Assembly (NCBI RefSeq): GCF_027257975.1
Contig: NZ_JANZKX010000003.1
Location: forward strand, 124,001 to 188,000
Direction: 5' to 3'
Source of the DNA: Pelomonas sp. BJYL3
GTDB taxonomy: Bacteria; Pseudomonadota; Gammaproteobacteria; Burkholderiales; Burkholderiaceae_C
Length of the DNA stretch: 64,000 nucleotides
Shown here piece by piece: positions 49,151 to 58,456 of this stretch; position 1 is the stretch's first letter, and each line of letters opens with the position of its first letter. Below the pieces are notes generated by a model, which saw nothing but the letters and a program-made list of their open reading frames with translations, did not search any database and was not told the DNA's origin. The position numbers and the translations under genes are program-made.

Positions 49151-50569
49151 CTAGACCCCCGCGCCCGAGTGCCGCACACCGACGCCCGCCTTCTGACCGG
49201 CACTGGCCAGGCCGGCAACGGCAAAGACGAAGACAAGGAGGTAGCCCAGGCCGTCAATGCCCGCAATGGCGCCCGGTTCCATGGGTGCCTCTGTCCAGGA
49301 GCGGCACAGCAGCGCCACGAACAGCGCCATGCCGAGCCAGCGCCCCTCCCCCTGCTCACGCATCACGCCTTGACCGAGTCTGACCATCAGCAGCAGCCAG
49401 CTGATCGCGCCGAAGATCCCCGCCCGGCCCAGCACCTGCAAGAACTGGTTGTGCGCGTGTCCGGCCACGCTCCAGTTGTATTCGTTGCGGAACACCGGAT
49501 CCCACAGCGCCGGCCCATAGCCGAACACGGGATGCTTCAGAAAGGTGTCCCAGGTGATCGCCCAGATGGCTCCGCGCCCAGTGAAGGCCTCCTCGCTGCG
49601 CCAGTCGGCCGCGTGCCACGCCAGGCTGTTCAGGGCATCGGTGGAGGCGGCATACAGCACCCATGCCGACAGCATGACCGAGGCAGACACGACCAGCGCC
49701 CCGGCATGCTTGCGCCAGAGAGTGACCAGCGCATCAGCCCGGACCAGCGGGGCGCCCAACAGCAAGGCAACCCAGTTCGCCTTCGATTGCGACAGGATCA
49801 GCAGCGTCAATGCCAGCGCCACATTGAGCCAGTTGATGCGCCGCACGACCCAGGGCGACAGCTCCAGGAACAGAAGAATCAAGGCCACGGCGCCGAAACT
49901 GTTCGCATGGGACGCGGCCCCATGCAGGCGGTAAGGCAGCCCGATGAGCGATCCCTCGTACCCGGTTTCGACGACGCGCTTCAACTCGATCGCACCGGGC
50001 AGGACGCCCAGCAGCAAGCCCAGCACCAGCATCCATCGCAGATGCCGCACGGCGCCGTGCAAGCCTTCCGGTGCAAGCAGCGCCAGGGCCGTGAACACGA
50101 TAGGCGCGTAGAACCAGGCTTGACTGAATTCACGCACCACGCCAAATGCCGCGCTCACCCAGACCATGGCCAGGTAGTAGAAGGCGAAGGCCAGATAGAG
50201 CGGGAGCACATTGACGTGCATGGAGCTCCGCCTGAGCAACCATCGGATCACTTCGCCGCCGCTGACGACCAGCATCAGGGCCGAAGCGGCCTTCTTCACC
50301 AGCGAGGCCGCCGGACTGCCAACGATCTGATAGCCCAGCCATGGGTTCCTCGCAATCTCCAGCTCGTTGTAGAGGAGTCGACCGGACATCGCACCATAGA
50401 CACTCTCCCCGACGAAAGCGGCAGCGATGATCACCGTCAACTTCGTTGCGGCGCTCCAGCGCGGGGACAGAGACGACGCGAAGAACAGCAGCAGCACGAG
50501 CGCGAGCGCACTTCCCATGGCAAGGAGGAAGGGCAGGACCCAGTAGGTGTAAGCCAGCAAGCTGTTCAT
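49151..50569 (-). CDS. O-antigen ligase/polymerase family protein (Wzy-like)
   Basis: A 472-residue inner-membrane protein with about 12 membrane segments and a large periplasmic loop in the second half. The WzyC/O-antigen-ligase pattern is seen in FTGRGAIWAITWDTFLKHPV followed by FGYGP and HAHNQFLQVLGRAG. In this context it is the probable polymerase joining EPS repeat units. The ATG at 50569 shares a base with the stop of a small upstream frame. The ligase versus polymerase role cannot be separated by sequence alone, but the presence of wzx and no LPS core genes favours polymerase. Confidence 0.85.
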   Translation of the reverse strand: MNSLLAYTYWVLPFLLAMGSALALVLLLFFASSLSPRWSAATKLTVIIAAAFVGESVYGAMSGRLLYNELEIARNPWLGYQIVGSPAASLVKKAASALMLVVSGGEVIRWLLRRSSMHVNVLPLYLAFAFYYLAMVWVSAAFGVVREFSQAWFYAPIVFTALALLAPEGLHGAVRHLRWMLVLGLLLGVLPGAIELKRVVETGYEGSLIGLPYRLHGAASHANSFGAVALILLFLELSPWVVRRINWLNVALALTLLILSQSKANWVALLLGAPLVRADALVTLWRKHAGALVVSASVMLSAWVLYAASTDALNSLAWHAADWRSEEAFTGRGAIWAITWDTFLKHPVFGYGPALWDPVFRNEYNWSVAGHAHNQFLQVLGRAGIFGAISWLLLMVRLGQGVMREQGEGRWLGMALFVALLCRSWTEAPMEPGAIAGIDGLGYLLVFVFAVAGLASAGQKAGVGVRHSGAGV

Positions 50570-50817
50570 CAGGGAGCACCAGTTTCGTATTTTCCACGCC
50601 GGGCGCCTGGGGGCATGGCCACCCGCATGCCGAAGGCCCGGGGCGCGCCGCTGTCGCGCAAGGCGCCAGCCAGGCCAGCCGCCGGCCTGGACGCACTCAT
50701 CCAGCAGGGTGACAGGCAAGCCCGGCATCGCCCCGGCTTCGCAGACGCGACACGCAGCCAGGTGCAGGCCCTTGCGGACGGGGCTCCAGCGCGCCTGTTG
50801 ATCCGAAGGGGGCTCAT
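50569..50817 (-). CDS. Possible 82-codon ORF nested between two EPS genes
   Basis: The 244 bases between the Wzy-like gene and the preceding glycosyltransferase gene contain one frame whose ATG overlaps the upstream stop (ATGA) and whose stop shares a base with the wzy ATG (TGATG). The product is Arg/Ala/Pro-rich and resembles no family, so it may be a frame open by chance. If not coding, this would be the longest untranslated gap within the leftward EPS run. Confidence 0.25.
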   Translation of the reverse strand: MSPLRINRRAGAPSARACTWLRVASAKPGRCRACLSPCWMSASRPAAGLAGALRDSGAPRAFGMRVAMPPGARRGKYETGAP

Positions 50818-52073
50818 GCGCTTTCCCGTGCCGAAGAGGCGCCTTCAAGCGCCTCGCGGTACACCGCCTCGTAGCACTGCAGCACGGCTTCCAGTGCGAA
50901 GCGTCGCGCAACCATCGCACGCAGCTCGCGGGACAGCTGCGCATAGACCTCGCCTTGCAGCAAGGCATCGGCGGCTTCGGCGATGGCCTCGGGATCCTTC
51001 ACCTCGCAGAGGCAGCGCGCGTCCTGCACCACCCAGGGCACAGCGCCGCTGTGCCGGCCCGCGACCACGGGCAGCCCCAGGGCCATCGCTTCCGCCAGGA
51101 CCATGCCGAAGGTTTCCTCCAGGGCAGGATGGATCAGCAGGTCGCAGGCGGCCAGGCGCTCCAGCAGCTCCGCGTGGCCCAGGGGTCCATGGAAGCTCAT
51201 GGCAGGCAGGCAGTCGGCCAGGTCCCGTCTCGAACGGCACCAAGCCGCAGCCTCGCCATCTGCCTCGAAACCGCGTCCGAACAGATGCAGGCGGGCCTGT
51301 GGCCTGCTGGTCCTGAGCCTCGCAAAGGCCAGCAGGGCCTTCTTGGGATTCTTGCGCCGGTCAAAGCCATGACTCACCACGGCAACGCGCAGCGCCTGTC
51401 CCAGCCGCCGGTCCCGGCCCAGCACGAGTGAACGGCCATCCACGGGGTTGGGAATGACCTGCAGCGGCCGCGGGCTCATGCCCTCCAGTGCCGCCGCAAG
51501 ATAGGGCGACACCGCGGTGACCCAGTGCGCCCGCCGCAGCACCTGCCAGGCCATGAGCACCCGCAGTCCTCGGTAAAGGCTGATGGTGGGCTTCGCCAGG
51601 GCATTCATGCGGGCGACCAGCAGCGGCGAATCGTGGCACGTCACGACCGTGGGGATGCCCGTGTCCAGGGCAGCCCAGGCGAACTCGTAGGCCCAGTGCG
51701 CGTGAATCACGGCAGGCGCGGCCTGGTGCATCGCCTCGACCAGGGCTCGTCGCTCGTGGCGGTACAGGTCGAGGATGCGCCCCGGCCGCCCTTCGCAGGG
51801 CCGCCAGGCATGCCGACGCAGGGGGCAGAAGTGCAGCTCCAGGCCCGGATGCAGGCGAGACGCAACCTTGACCGCCCCGGCGGCGAACGACAGGTCGTTG
51901 CTGAGCGTGAACACGCTCACGCGATGCCCCCGCGCCAGCAGGCCTTCGATGAGCGTCACCAGCAGCGGCGCGCCCTCGTAGCCCCGGGGCAGCGCCTGCG
52001 GCTCCATGCCCATGAGTGCCGCGATGTCCTGCCCGGCGACGGGCCCGCAGAGGCCGACATGCAACGGGCTCAT
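50814..52073 (-). CDS. Glycosyltransferase family 4
   Basis: A 419-residue GT-B enzyme. The N-terminal part has HVGLCGPVAGQDIAAL, LIEGLLARGHRVSVFTLS and HAHWAYEFAWAAL; the C-terminal part has SHGFDRRKNPKKALLAFARL, LHLFGRGFEADG and the EX7E motif in HPALEETFGMVLAEAMALGL. It overlaps the GT11-like gene by four bases (ATGA). The sugar is unknown. Confidence 0.88.
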   Translation of the reverse strand: MSPLHVGLCGPVAGQDIAALMGMEPQALPRGYEGAPLLVTLIEGLLARGHRVSVFTLSNDLSFAAGAVKVASRLHPGLELHFCPLRRHAWRPCEGRPGRILDLYRHERRALVEAMHQAAPAVIHAHWAYEFAWAALDTGIPTVVTCHDSPLLVARMNALAKPTISLYRGLRVLMAWQVLRRAHWVTAVSPYLAAALEGMSPRPLQVIPNPVDGRSLVLGRDRRLGQALRVAVVSHGFDRRKNPKKALLAFARLRTSRPQARLHLFGRGFEADGEAAAWCRSRRDLADCLPAMSFHGPLGHAELLERLAACDLLIHPALEETFGMVLAEAMALGLPVVAGRHSGAVPWVVQDARCLCEVKDPEAIAEAADALLQGEVYAQLSRELRAMVARRFALEAVLQCYEAVYREALEGASSARESA

Positions 52074-53149
52074 CCGGCCTCCATCCCCGGAGCGGCCGGA
52101 ATGACGCCGTAGCGGATGAGATCGGTCTCTGCCCTGCCCTTGAGCTGCCAGGCCAGCTCCAGTGCCTGCGCGCTCACCTGCCCGTCGTCAGCGATGGCGA
52201 AGCAGCGGCGGGGCAGGCGGCCCGCACCCTGGCAGGCCTGCAAGGCGCGGAAGGTGCCACCGGGCTCGGCCTGCTGCCCGGGCTCGTGGCCCCAGATCGA
52301 CAGAAAGCCTTCCGGGTGCTCATGCAGATTGGGTCCGTACCAGAGGTAGGGCGCCCGGGAGAGAAAGGCTGCCCAGACGCTGTAGGAGGAGATGGAGCAG
52401 ACCAGCAGATCCGCCTCGGCCAGGGCCAGGAGGTCGGAGCAGTCCGAGTCGGGCAGGTCTCCGGAGAAAACGCAGGGCAGTCCACGGCTGAGGTCCTGCA
52501 GCTGCTCCGGCCTGGCGTCGGAGACGATGAGGAACTGCACGGCGCCGTCAAGCTGCTGATGGATGGACGCCGCCACGCGCCGGTACCAGGCCAGGGGCAG
52601 CGCCACGTTGAACTGCCCGCGGTAGGCTGCTGGGGCTCGGGCCGGCTCGAAGTCGCCCTGACGCACGTGCAGGCCGACCGTCAGCCGGCCGGGGTTCAGG
52701 CGCTCGCGCAGCCGAAGCAGATTGCCGGCGGCGAAACGGCTCTGGTAGAGGAGGCTGGCCATGTGCCCGCGCGCGGCCTCGATGTGCTGCATGCCGCCCC
52801 ACATCCCGCCCGTGCTCAGCACGAAGGCCTTGCGGGTCATCAGCGACTGTTCCCTGGCAAAGCCGCGCAAGGCACTGACCACATCGCCGCCGCCGTGCCT
52901 GAGGTAGTCCGATTCCGTGAACGCCACGACCGGCAATGCCGCCTTGAGTGCACGATGGCCCAGCCAATCCAGGCGCGAGCTGCCGAAGTGGCGCCAGTAG
53001 CGGCGTGGGTTGAGCCCGAAGGCCGGGGCCAGCGTGCGCGCGCCCAGCAGCTGCGCGGCCAGGAAGGCGCGGGCCCAGGGGATCATCTCGTTGCCCAGGC
53101 CGGCCCCGCGGCCGGCCACCTCGGGCAGGCAGTATCTGAAGCGACTCAT
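52070..53149 (-). CDS. GT11-like glycosyltransferase (alpha-1,2-fucosyltransferase type)
   Basis: A 359-residue protein with the fucosyltransferase-like pattern GAGLGNEMIPWARAFLAAQ near the N-terminus, GLHVRQGDFEPA (the HxRxGD motif), FLIVSDARPEQL, and the late ADLLVCSISSYSVWAAFLSR. This layout fits family GT11, which moves L-fucose from GDP-fucose. The gmd and fcl genes in the same run support a fucose donor. Identity outside the motifs is moderate, so another GDP-sugar transferase is possible. The ATG at 53149 overlaps the wzx stop (ATGA). Confidence 0.72.
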   Translation of the reverse strand: MSRFRYCLPEVAGRGAGLGNEMIPWARAFLAAQLLGARTLAPAFGLNPRRYWRHFGSSRLDWLGHRALKAALPVVAFTESDYLRHGGGDVVSALRGFAREQSLMTRKAFVLSTGGMWGGMQHIEAARGHMASLLYQSRFAAGNLLRLRERLNPGRLTVGLHVRQGDFEPARAPAAYRGQFNVALPLAWYRRVAASIHQQLDGAVQFLIVSDARPEQLQDLSRGLPCVFSGDLPDSDCSDLLALAEADLLVCSISSYSVWAAFLSRAPYLWYGPNLHEHPEGFLSIWGHEPGQQAEPGGTFRALQACQGAGRLPRRCFAIADDGQVSAQALELAWQLKGRAETDLIRYGVIPAAPGMEAG

Positions 53150-54642
53150 GATTCCCGCGACTCCAGGCCGACGAAGGCGCACAGCCGGCGCGAGGCTGCC
53201 GATGCCGGGGCATCGGCCTGCATCGCCTGCATCAGTGCAGGGCCCAGCAGCAGCGCCGGCCATTGGCGCAGCACGGCCAGCGCCAGCAGCAGGCTCAGCG
53301 CTGCCGACGCCCCCATCGCAGGCAGGTCCGTCAGCCGTGCCCGCAGGCCAAGCGACAGCACAGCCGCCATCAGCACCAGCAGCAGGCCGCCGCGCAGGGC
53401 CTGCATCATTGCGCCGGTCTGCAGTTGCAGTCGCCGCCCCAGCAAGCGCTGGAACCACAGGGCGCGAAGCAGGTAGACGACCGGGACGAGCCAGACCACA
53501 TGCTTCAGCGGATAGGCCCTGAAGCACAGGAAGCCCGCGAAGAGCAGCAGCCCGCCGGCGAGCTGCACCATCAGGTCCTGCCGGACTGCGTCCAGGGCCC
53601 ACAGCAGCGGGCCGCTGACCGCCATGAGCACGAAGAAGGGTAGACCTGCGCAGAAGGCGGCGAACAGGGGCTCCGTCCCCTGCCACCGGGTGCCGTACAG
53701 CAGGTGCACGACGGTATCCGCGTGGCAGGCCATCAGGGCAAAGGCCGGCCAGCTGAGCAGGGCCAGGAGGTTCACGGTCGCCAGGTACGAGCGCCCCAGG
53801 CGCTGGAGGTCGTCCTGGACGCGGGAGGCCGCGGCGAAGGCCACGTTCTGCAGCGAGCCCACGAGGAAGGCCGCGGGCGACCTCGACAGCGTGAACGCCG
53901 CGCTGTACTGCCCCAGGGCGGCCGCGCCCCACAGCCGGTTGACCAGGACCCGGTCCAGGTTCTCGAGCGCCCAGTTCGCCACCGAGGTGCCCACCACCTG
54001 CAGGCCGAAACGCCGAAGGGCCGGATCACCGGCCAGCCGCGGCCGCAGCGTGTGCCGGACCACGGCATAGCTGCCCACCATATTGACCAGGCTGTGCAGC
54101 CCGAAGGCGATGACCAGGGTCCAGGCGCCGGCGCCCGACCAGGCCAGCGGCAGGCCGACCAGGGCATAGGCGAAGACATAGCCGCCCAGGTAGATCAGCT
54201 GCGCGCGCTTGGCATCGAGATCGCGCCGCATCAGGGACACCGGGATGTTGGACAGGGCCTGCACCGGGATCAATGCACCGGCAGCAACCAGCAGCGGGGC
54301 CAGTGCGCCGGAGCCCAGCCAGCGGGCGAGCCATGGCGCGCTCAGCATCACCCCCAGGCCTGCCGTCCCGGACAGCAGCAGCACCCAGCCCAGGGCATGG
54401 GAGACGTCTTCCTCGCTCAGGACCGGCTTCTGGATCAGCGCGGCCCCGAAGCCCCCCTCGGCCAGCATCCACCCCAGGGCCAGGACGATGAAGGCGGCGG
54501 CCGCCTGGCCGAAGGCCTCCGGGCCCAGCAGGCGTGCCAGCAGCAGCTGCACCAGCAGGGTGGCCAGCGCGCGCAGGGCTGCGCCGCCATAGCTCCACCA
54601 GAGCGCCCTGGCCGCACGGCGGCCCAGCTCGCCCTCCTGCAT
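53146..54642 (-). CDS. Wzx-type polysaccharide flippase
   Basis: A 498-residue membrane protein with about 14 membrane segments of the MOP superfamily (polysaccharide biosynthesis protein, WzxC/Polysacc_synt_3 type). Typical stretches are ALWWSYGGAALRALATLLVQ, LLARLLGPEAFGQAAAAFIV, GGFGAALIQKPVLSEEDVSH, NLDRVLVNRLWGAAALGQYS and FLVGSLQNVAFAAASRVQDD. It would flip the finished lipid-linked repeat unit to the periplasm. The ATG at 54642 (MQEGELG) is preferred; an 18-base tandem duplication lies just upstream. Confidence 0.9.
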   Translation of the reverse strand: MQEGELGRRAARALWWSYGGAALRALATLLVQLLLARLLGPEAFGQAAAAFIVLALGWMLAEGGFGAALIQKPVLSEEDVSHALGWVLLLSGTAGLGVMLSAPWLARWLGSGALAPLLVAAGALIPVQALSNIPVSLMRRDLDAKRAQLIYLGGYVFAYALVGLPLAWSGAGAWTLVIAFGLHSLVNMVGSYAVVRHTLRPRLAGDPALRRFGLQVVGTSVANWALENLDRVLVNRLWGAAALGQYSAAFTLSRSPAAFLVGSLQNVAFAAASRVQDDLQRLGRSYLATVNLLALLSWPAFALMACHADTVVHLLYGTRWQGTEPLFAAFCAGLPFFVLMAVSGPLLWALDAVRQDLMVQLAGGLLLFAGFLCFRAYPLKHVVWLVPVVYLLRALWFQRLLGRRLQLQTGAMMQALRGGLLLVLMAAVLSLGLRARLTDLPAMGASAALSLLLALAVLRQWPALLLGPALMQAMQADAPASAASRRLCAFVGLESRES

Positions 54643-54655
54643 CGGTGCGGGCTTC

Positions 54656-54691
54656 AATGGGCCCGCCCCAGGCAATGGGTCCGCCCCAGGT
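54656..54691. repeat. Two tandem copies of an 18-base unit
   Basis: Two adjacent 18-mers beginning AATGGG and containing CCGCCCCAGG differ at two positions. They fill part of the 121-base gap between fcl and wzx, 14 bases from the wzx ATG. A half-copy of the 15-base motif (CAGGTCTTG) lies at 54702-54710. Confidence 0.5.
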
Positions 54692-54763
54692 CCAGCGCCT
54701 GCAGGTCTTGAGGGCTGCACCAGACCATCGAGCCGCGGTCGGTCACGCCGCTCTTGCACAGGC

Positions 54764-55732
54764 TCATGGGGCCGACCTGCCCAGGTAGTCCTGATAGGCA
54801 CTGGCGATGCCCTGGGCCAGCCCGGTGCGGGCCCGCCAGCCCAGCTGCGCGATCCGGCTTACGTCCAGCAGCTTTCTCGGCGTCCCATCCGGCTTGCTGG
54901 CGTCGAACACCAGCTCGCCCTGGAAGCCCACCACCGCGGCCACGGTCTGCGCCAGCTCGCGGATGCTGAGGTCCTGGCCGCAGCCAACGTTGAGCAAGGG
55001 GCCGTCGTAGCCCGTCTCCATCAGCAGCACGCAGGCCTCGGCCAGGTCGTCGACGTGGAGGAACTCGCGCCGGGGGGTACCACTCCCCCAGACCGTTATC
55101 GATGCATCCCCGCGCTGCTTCGCCTCATGGGCCTTGCGGATCAGGGCGGGCAGCACGTGGCTGGTCTGCAGGTCGTAGTTGTCGCCGGGGCCGTAGAGAT
55201 TGGTGGGCATCACGCTGATGTACTGACGGCCGTGCTGGCGGCTGTAGCTCTCGGCCAGCTTGACGCCCGCGATCTTGGCGATGGCGTAGGGCTCGTTGGT
55301 GGGCTCCAGCGGGCCGCTCAGCAGGTAGTCCTCGCGGATGGGCTGGGGGCAGTCGCGCGGGTAGATGCAGCTGGAGCCCAGGAACAGCAGGCGCTGGACC
55401 CCGGCGCGGTGGGCGCCGTGGATCAGGTTCAGCTCGATCTGCAGGTTCTGGAAGAGGAAGTCGGCGCGCTCGGTGTCATTGGCCAGGATGCCGCCCACCT
55501 TGGCCGCGGCGATGAAGACGTAGTCCGGCCGGTGCTCGACCAGATAGCGGTACACCGCCGCCTGGTCCAGCAGGTCGAGCTCGGCGCGGCTGCGGGTGAG
55601 GATCTGCGTGTAGCCCCGCGCCTGCAGGCGCCGCACCAGGGCCGAACCCACCATGCCGCGGTGGCCGGTGACGAGGATGCGTGCGTCGCTGGGCATGCTG
55701 TTCACGGGCGGCTCCGGCTGGGGATCATTCAT
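54764..55732 (-). CDS. fcl: GDP-L-fucose synthase
   Basis: Fcl (WcaG), 322 residues, converts GDP-4-keto-6-deoxymannose to GDP-L-fucose by epimerisation and reduction with NADPH. Seen: [50 protein letters not shown], the catalytic YAIAKIAG, and [13 protein letters not shown] with [15 protein letters not shown]. The start is uncertain between ATGs at 55732 and 55696; the former overlaps gmd by eight bases. It acts directly after Gmd. Confidence 0.95.
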   Translation of the reverse strand: MNDPQPEPPVNSMPSDARILVTGHRGMVGSALVRRLQARGYTQILTRSRAELDLLDQAAVYRYLVEHRPDYVFIAAAKVGGILANDTERADFLFQNLQIELNLIHGAHRAGVQRLLFLGSSCIYPRDCPQPIREDYLLSGPLEPTNEPYAIAKIAGVKLAESYSRQHGRQYISVMPTNLYGPGDNYDLQTSHVLPALIRKAHEAKQRGDASITVWGSGTPRREFLHVDDLAEACVLLMETGYDGPLLNVGCGQDLSIRELAQTVAAVVGFQGELVFDASKPDGTPRKLLDVSRIAQLGWRARTGLAQGIASAYQDYLGRSAP

Positions 55733-56843
55733 GGGCATCGTAAGCGGGATAGCCGGCGCTCTTGACCAGCTCGTCGCGCTGGGCGGCGCTGTAGTCGGCG
55801 GCCATCATCTCGCGCACCAGGTCCGCCAGCGAGGTGGTGGCCCGCCAGCCCAGCTGCTCGCGGGCCTTGGAGGCATCGCCCAGCAGAGTCTCCACCTCCG
55901 TCGGCCGGAAGTAGCGTGGGTCCACGCGCACGATCACCTCGCCCACCTGGCAGCGTGACTGCGTGCCGCTGACGGCCACCACGCGTGCCACCTCGTCCAC
56001 GCCTTGGCCCTCGAATGCCAGGGTCAGGCCCAGCTCCGCCGCGGCCAGCGCGATGAACTCGCGCACGCTGTGCTGCTGCCCGGTGGCGATGACGTAGTCG
56101 TCCCCCCGGGGCTGCTGCAGCATGCGCCACATGGCGTCCACATAGTCGCGGGCATGGCCCCAGTCGCGCAGGGCGGAGAGATTGCCCAGGTAGACACAGT
56201 CCTGCAGGCCCAGCGCGATTCGCGCCAGGGCACGGGTGATCTTGCGGGTCACGAAGGTCTCGCCCCGCACCGGGCTCTCATGGTTGAAGAGGATGCCGTT
56301 GCTGGCGTGCAGCCCGTAGGCCTCGCGGTAGTTGACGGTGATCCAGTAACCGTAGAGCTTGGCCACCGCATAAGGGCTGCGCGGGTAGAAGGGCGTGCTC
56401 TCGCGCTGCGGCGTCTCCTGCACCAGGCCGTAGAGCTCGGAGGTGGAGGCCTGGTAGAAGCGGGTCTTCTTCTCCAGGCCCAGCATGCGGATGGCCTCCA
56501 GCAGTCGCAGGGTGCCCAGGCCGTCGGCGTTGGCCGTGTACTCGGGCATCTCGAAGCTCACCGCCACATGGCTCATGGCGGCGAGGTTGTAGATCTCGTC
56601 CGGCTGCACCTGCTGGATGATGCGGATGAGGTTGCTGCTGTCGGTCAGGTCGCCGTAGTGCAGGACGAAGCGCTGGTTGTCGACGTGCGGGTCCTGGTAG
56701 AGGTGGTCGATGCGGTCGGTGTTGAAGGACGAGGCACGGCGCTTGATGCCATGCACCTCGTAGCCCTTGCCCAGCAGCAGCTCGGCCAGATAGGCCCCGT
56801 CCTGGCCGGTGACGCCAGTGATCAGCGCTTTCTTCATGCTCAT
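55725..56843 (-). CDS. gmd: GDP-mannose 4,6-dehydratase
   Basis: Gmd, 372 residues, makes GDP-4-keto-6-deoxymannose from GDP-mannose. The signatures are [62 protein letters not shown], the catalytic [30 protein letters not shown], and [18 protein letters not shown] offers two in-frame ATGs (56843, 56837). It begins 32 bases after epsI, one of the few gaps in this run. Confidence 0.97.
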   Translation of the reverse strand: MSMKKALITGVTGQDGAYLAELLLGKGYEVHGIKRRASSFNTDRIDHLYQDPHVDNQRFVLHYGDLTDSSNLIRIIQQVQPDEIYNLAAMSHVAVSFEMPEYTANADGLGTLRLLEAIRMLGLEKKTRFYQASTSELYGLVQETPQRESTPFYPRSPYAVAKLYGYWITVNYREAYGLHASNGILFNHESPVRGETFVTRKITRALARIALGLQDCVYLGNLSALRDWGHARDYVDAMWRMLQQPRGDDYVIATGQQHSVREFIALAAAELGLTLAFEGQGVDEVARVVAVSGTQSRCQVGEVIVRVDPRYFRPTEVETLLGDASKAREQLGWRATTSLADLVREMMAADYSAAQRDELVKSAGYPAYDAHE

Positions 56844-56875
56844 GCGTGCATCCCCACAGCTGCGTTCAGGAAGGT

Positions 56876-57562
56876 TCAACCATGGCCGCGGCCCAGCAGG
56901 CGCAGCCGGGCGGCGGGACTCAGCGCCCGTGCCCACTCGCGGATGAAGGCGGCCTGCAGCGCAAAGCCCTCCGCATTGTCGGTGTTCAGGGAGGACACGC
57001 GCACCAGCACGCCGTCCGGGATCAGGCCCTGCAGGCCATAGCGCAGCGCCACCCAGCGGTGCGGGTAGCCAAAGGCCGTCAGCGTGTCGCCCACCACCAC
57101 CCAGTAGCTGATGGGCTCGTGACGCCGGCCCTGGCTGGCCACCAGGCGCTTGAGCGGCAGCGGGCCGTCGTCCAGGGCGACGGTGGCGTCGACGACGTCC
57201 TGCTCGAGCCGGAAACCCTGGGCCGGGTAGCAGATCTCGGGGCGATGGACCAGCATGCCCTTGTGCTGGTTGCGGCCGTAGGCCAGGCTCAGCATCACCA
57301 GCTGACGGGCGGCGTTGCGGAAGCTCAGGGCCAGCACTTCGTCGTAGGTGTCGGCGAGGACCTGCTGCTGCTGCGGATTGGGCAGCAGGGGGGCGACGCT
57401 GGGGTCGCGGGTCCATGATCCGAAGTGATCGGGCATCAGCCCGGCCAGGGGCAGCCGCGCCTGTTCGTCGGCCAGGAAGCGGTGCGGCCGCAGGCGCTCG
57501 GCCAGCAGGCCGGTGCCGCCCATGGCGGCGGCCAGCAGCAGGGCGCGGCGTGCCGCCCTCAT
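56876..57562 (-). CDS. epsI: Exosortase-associated protein EpsI (XrtB type)
   Basis: A 228-residue protein with an N-terminal hydrophobic anchor. The EpsI-domain signature [19 protein letters not shown] contains the conserved Cys, and the region [18 protein letters not shown] is typical. EpsI is always found with certain exosortases; its role is thought to be linked to polymer export or processing, but is not proven. The ATG overlaps the xrtB stop (ATGA). Confidence 0.9.
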   Translation of the reverse strand: MRAARRALLLAAAMGGTGLLAERLRPHRFLADEQARLPLAGLMPDHFGSWTRDPSVAPLLPNPQQQQVLADTYDEVLALSFRNAARQLVMLSLAYGRNQHKGMLVHRPEICYPAQGFRLEQDVVDATVALDDGPLPLKRLVASQGRRHEPISYWVVVGDTLTAFGYPHRWVALRYGLQGLIPDGVLVRVSSLNTDNAEGFALQAAFIREWARALSPAARLRLLGRGHG

Positions 57563-58443
57563 GACCAGCCCCGCCAGCGCGCCAGACGGCCCAGCAGGCC
57601 GTCCACCGCCATGATCAGCAGCAGGGCGGCCAGCATCAGCAGCAGGCCCGCAAAGCCGTGGATGAAGCCCTGCCCGGCCGCGTCACCGAAGTGATAGGTC
57701 ACCAGCACCAGCACCAGCACCCGCAGCACATTGGCCGCGAAGGAGATGGGCACGACCAGCAGGGCCAGCGCCGTGTTGCGCCACACCGCCGTGTGCTGCA
57801 TGACGTTCATGTACAGCAGGCCCAGGGCCTCGAGGGTGAAGAGCGAGTTGAGGCCGGCGCAGGCATCGGCCACCATCAGCTGGTAAGGCCCCACCGTCAG
57901 CACCACGCCGGACTGGCCGACCGGATAGCCCGCCCAGTACAGCAGCTGGCTCGCCACGCCGGAGACGGCGATCTTCAGCGGCGTGGTCAGCGCTGCGGTC
58001 CAGTCGCCCGGCCAGGGAATCATGAAGAGCAGGAAGAAGAGCGGGAAGGCGGCCAGGCGCAGGCCGCGCCAGCCCAGGAACAGCAGCACCAGGCCGGCCA
58101 GGACCAGGGGCTGCGCGCCGATCTCCAGGGTCCAGATCGACTGCGAGCGCCCCAGCAGATAGACCACCAGGCCCAGCGCCAGGGGCGGCAGCCCCCAGGC
58201 CGTGCCCTGCGCCTCGCGCAGTGACAGCAGGCGGCGGGCCAGCAGCCACAGGCCCACGGCAAGGATCATGGGGCCATGGCCCTGTTCGTCGCTGGCCCAC
58301 AGGCCGTGGAAGAGGTCCCAGTAGCTGCGTCCGAACAGCAGCACCCAGCCCAGCAGCAGCCAGGCCAGCAGCGGGCGCAGGGGACGCGGCAGCTGCGCGA
58401 GGACCTGCCAGGCGCTGCGGGGGGCGGCCTCAGCCGGACTCAC
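57559..58443 (-). CDS. xrtB: Exosortase B
   Basis: A 294-residue multi-pass inner-membrane cysteine protease/transpeptidase-like protein with about eight membrane segments. Exosortases process proteins bearing a PEP-CTERM tail. The proposed catalytic residues are all present: Cys195 in [10 protein letters not shown], Arg241 in [10 protein letters not shown] and His262 in [12 protein letters not shown] start at 58443, with AAGGG upstream and 13 bases from the epsG stop, gives the usual length. No PEP-CTERM substrate was found in the window. Confidence 0.93.
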   Translation of the reverse strand: MSPAEAAPRSAWQVLAQLPRPLRPLLAWLLLGWVLLFGRSYWDLFHGLWASDEQGHGPMILAVGLWLLARRLLSLREAQGTAWGLPPLALGLVVYLLGRSQSIWTLEIGAQPLVLAGLVLLFLGWRGLRLAAFPLFFLLFMIPWPGDWTAALTTPLKIAVSGVASQLLYWAGYPVGQSGVVLTVGPYQLMVADACAGLNSLFTLEALGLLYMNVMQHTAVWRNTALALLVVPISFAANVLRVLVLVLVTYHFGDAAGQGFIHGFAGLLLMLAALLLIMAVDGLLGRLARWRGWS

Positions 58444-58456
58444 CTGGCCCGGCCCT

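Noticed and set aside
54643-54801. Longer wzx starting at 54801
   Set aside because: The extra residues are Arg/Pro-rich and run through the tandem duplication; the conserved region begins at 54642.
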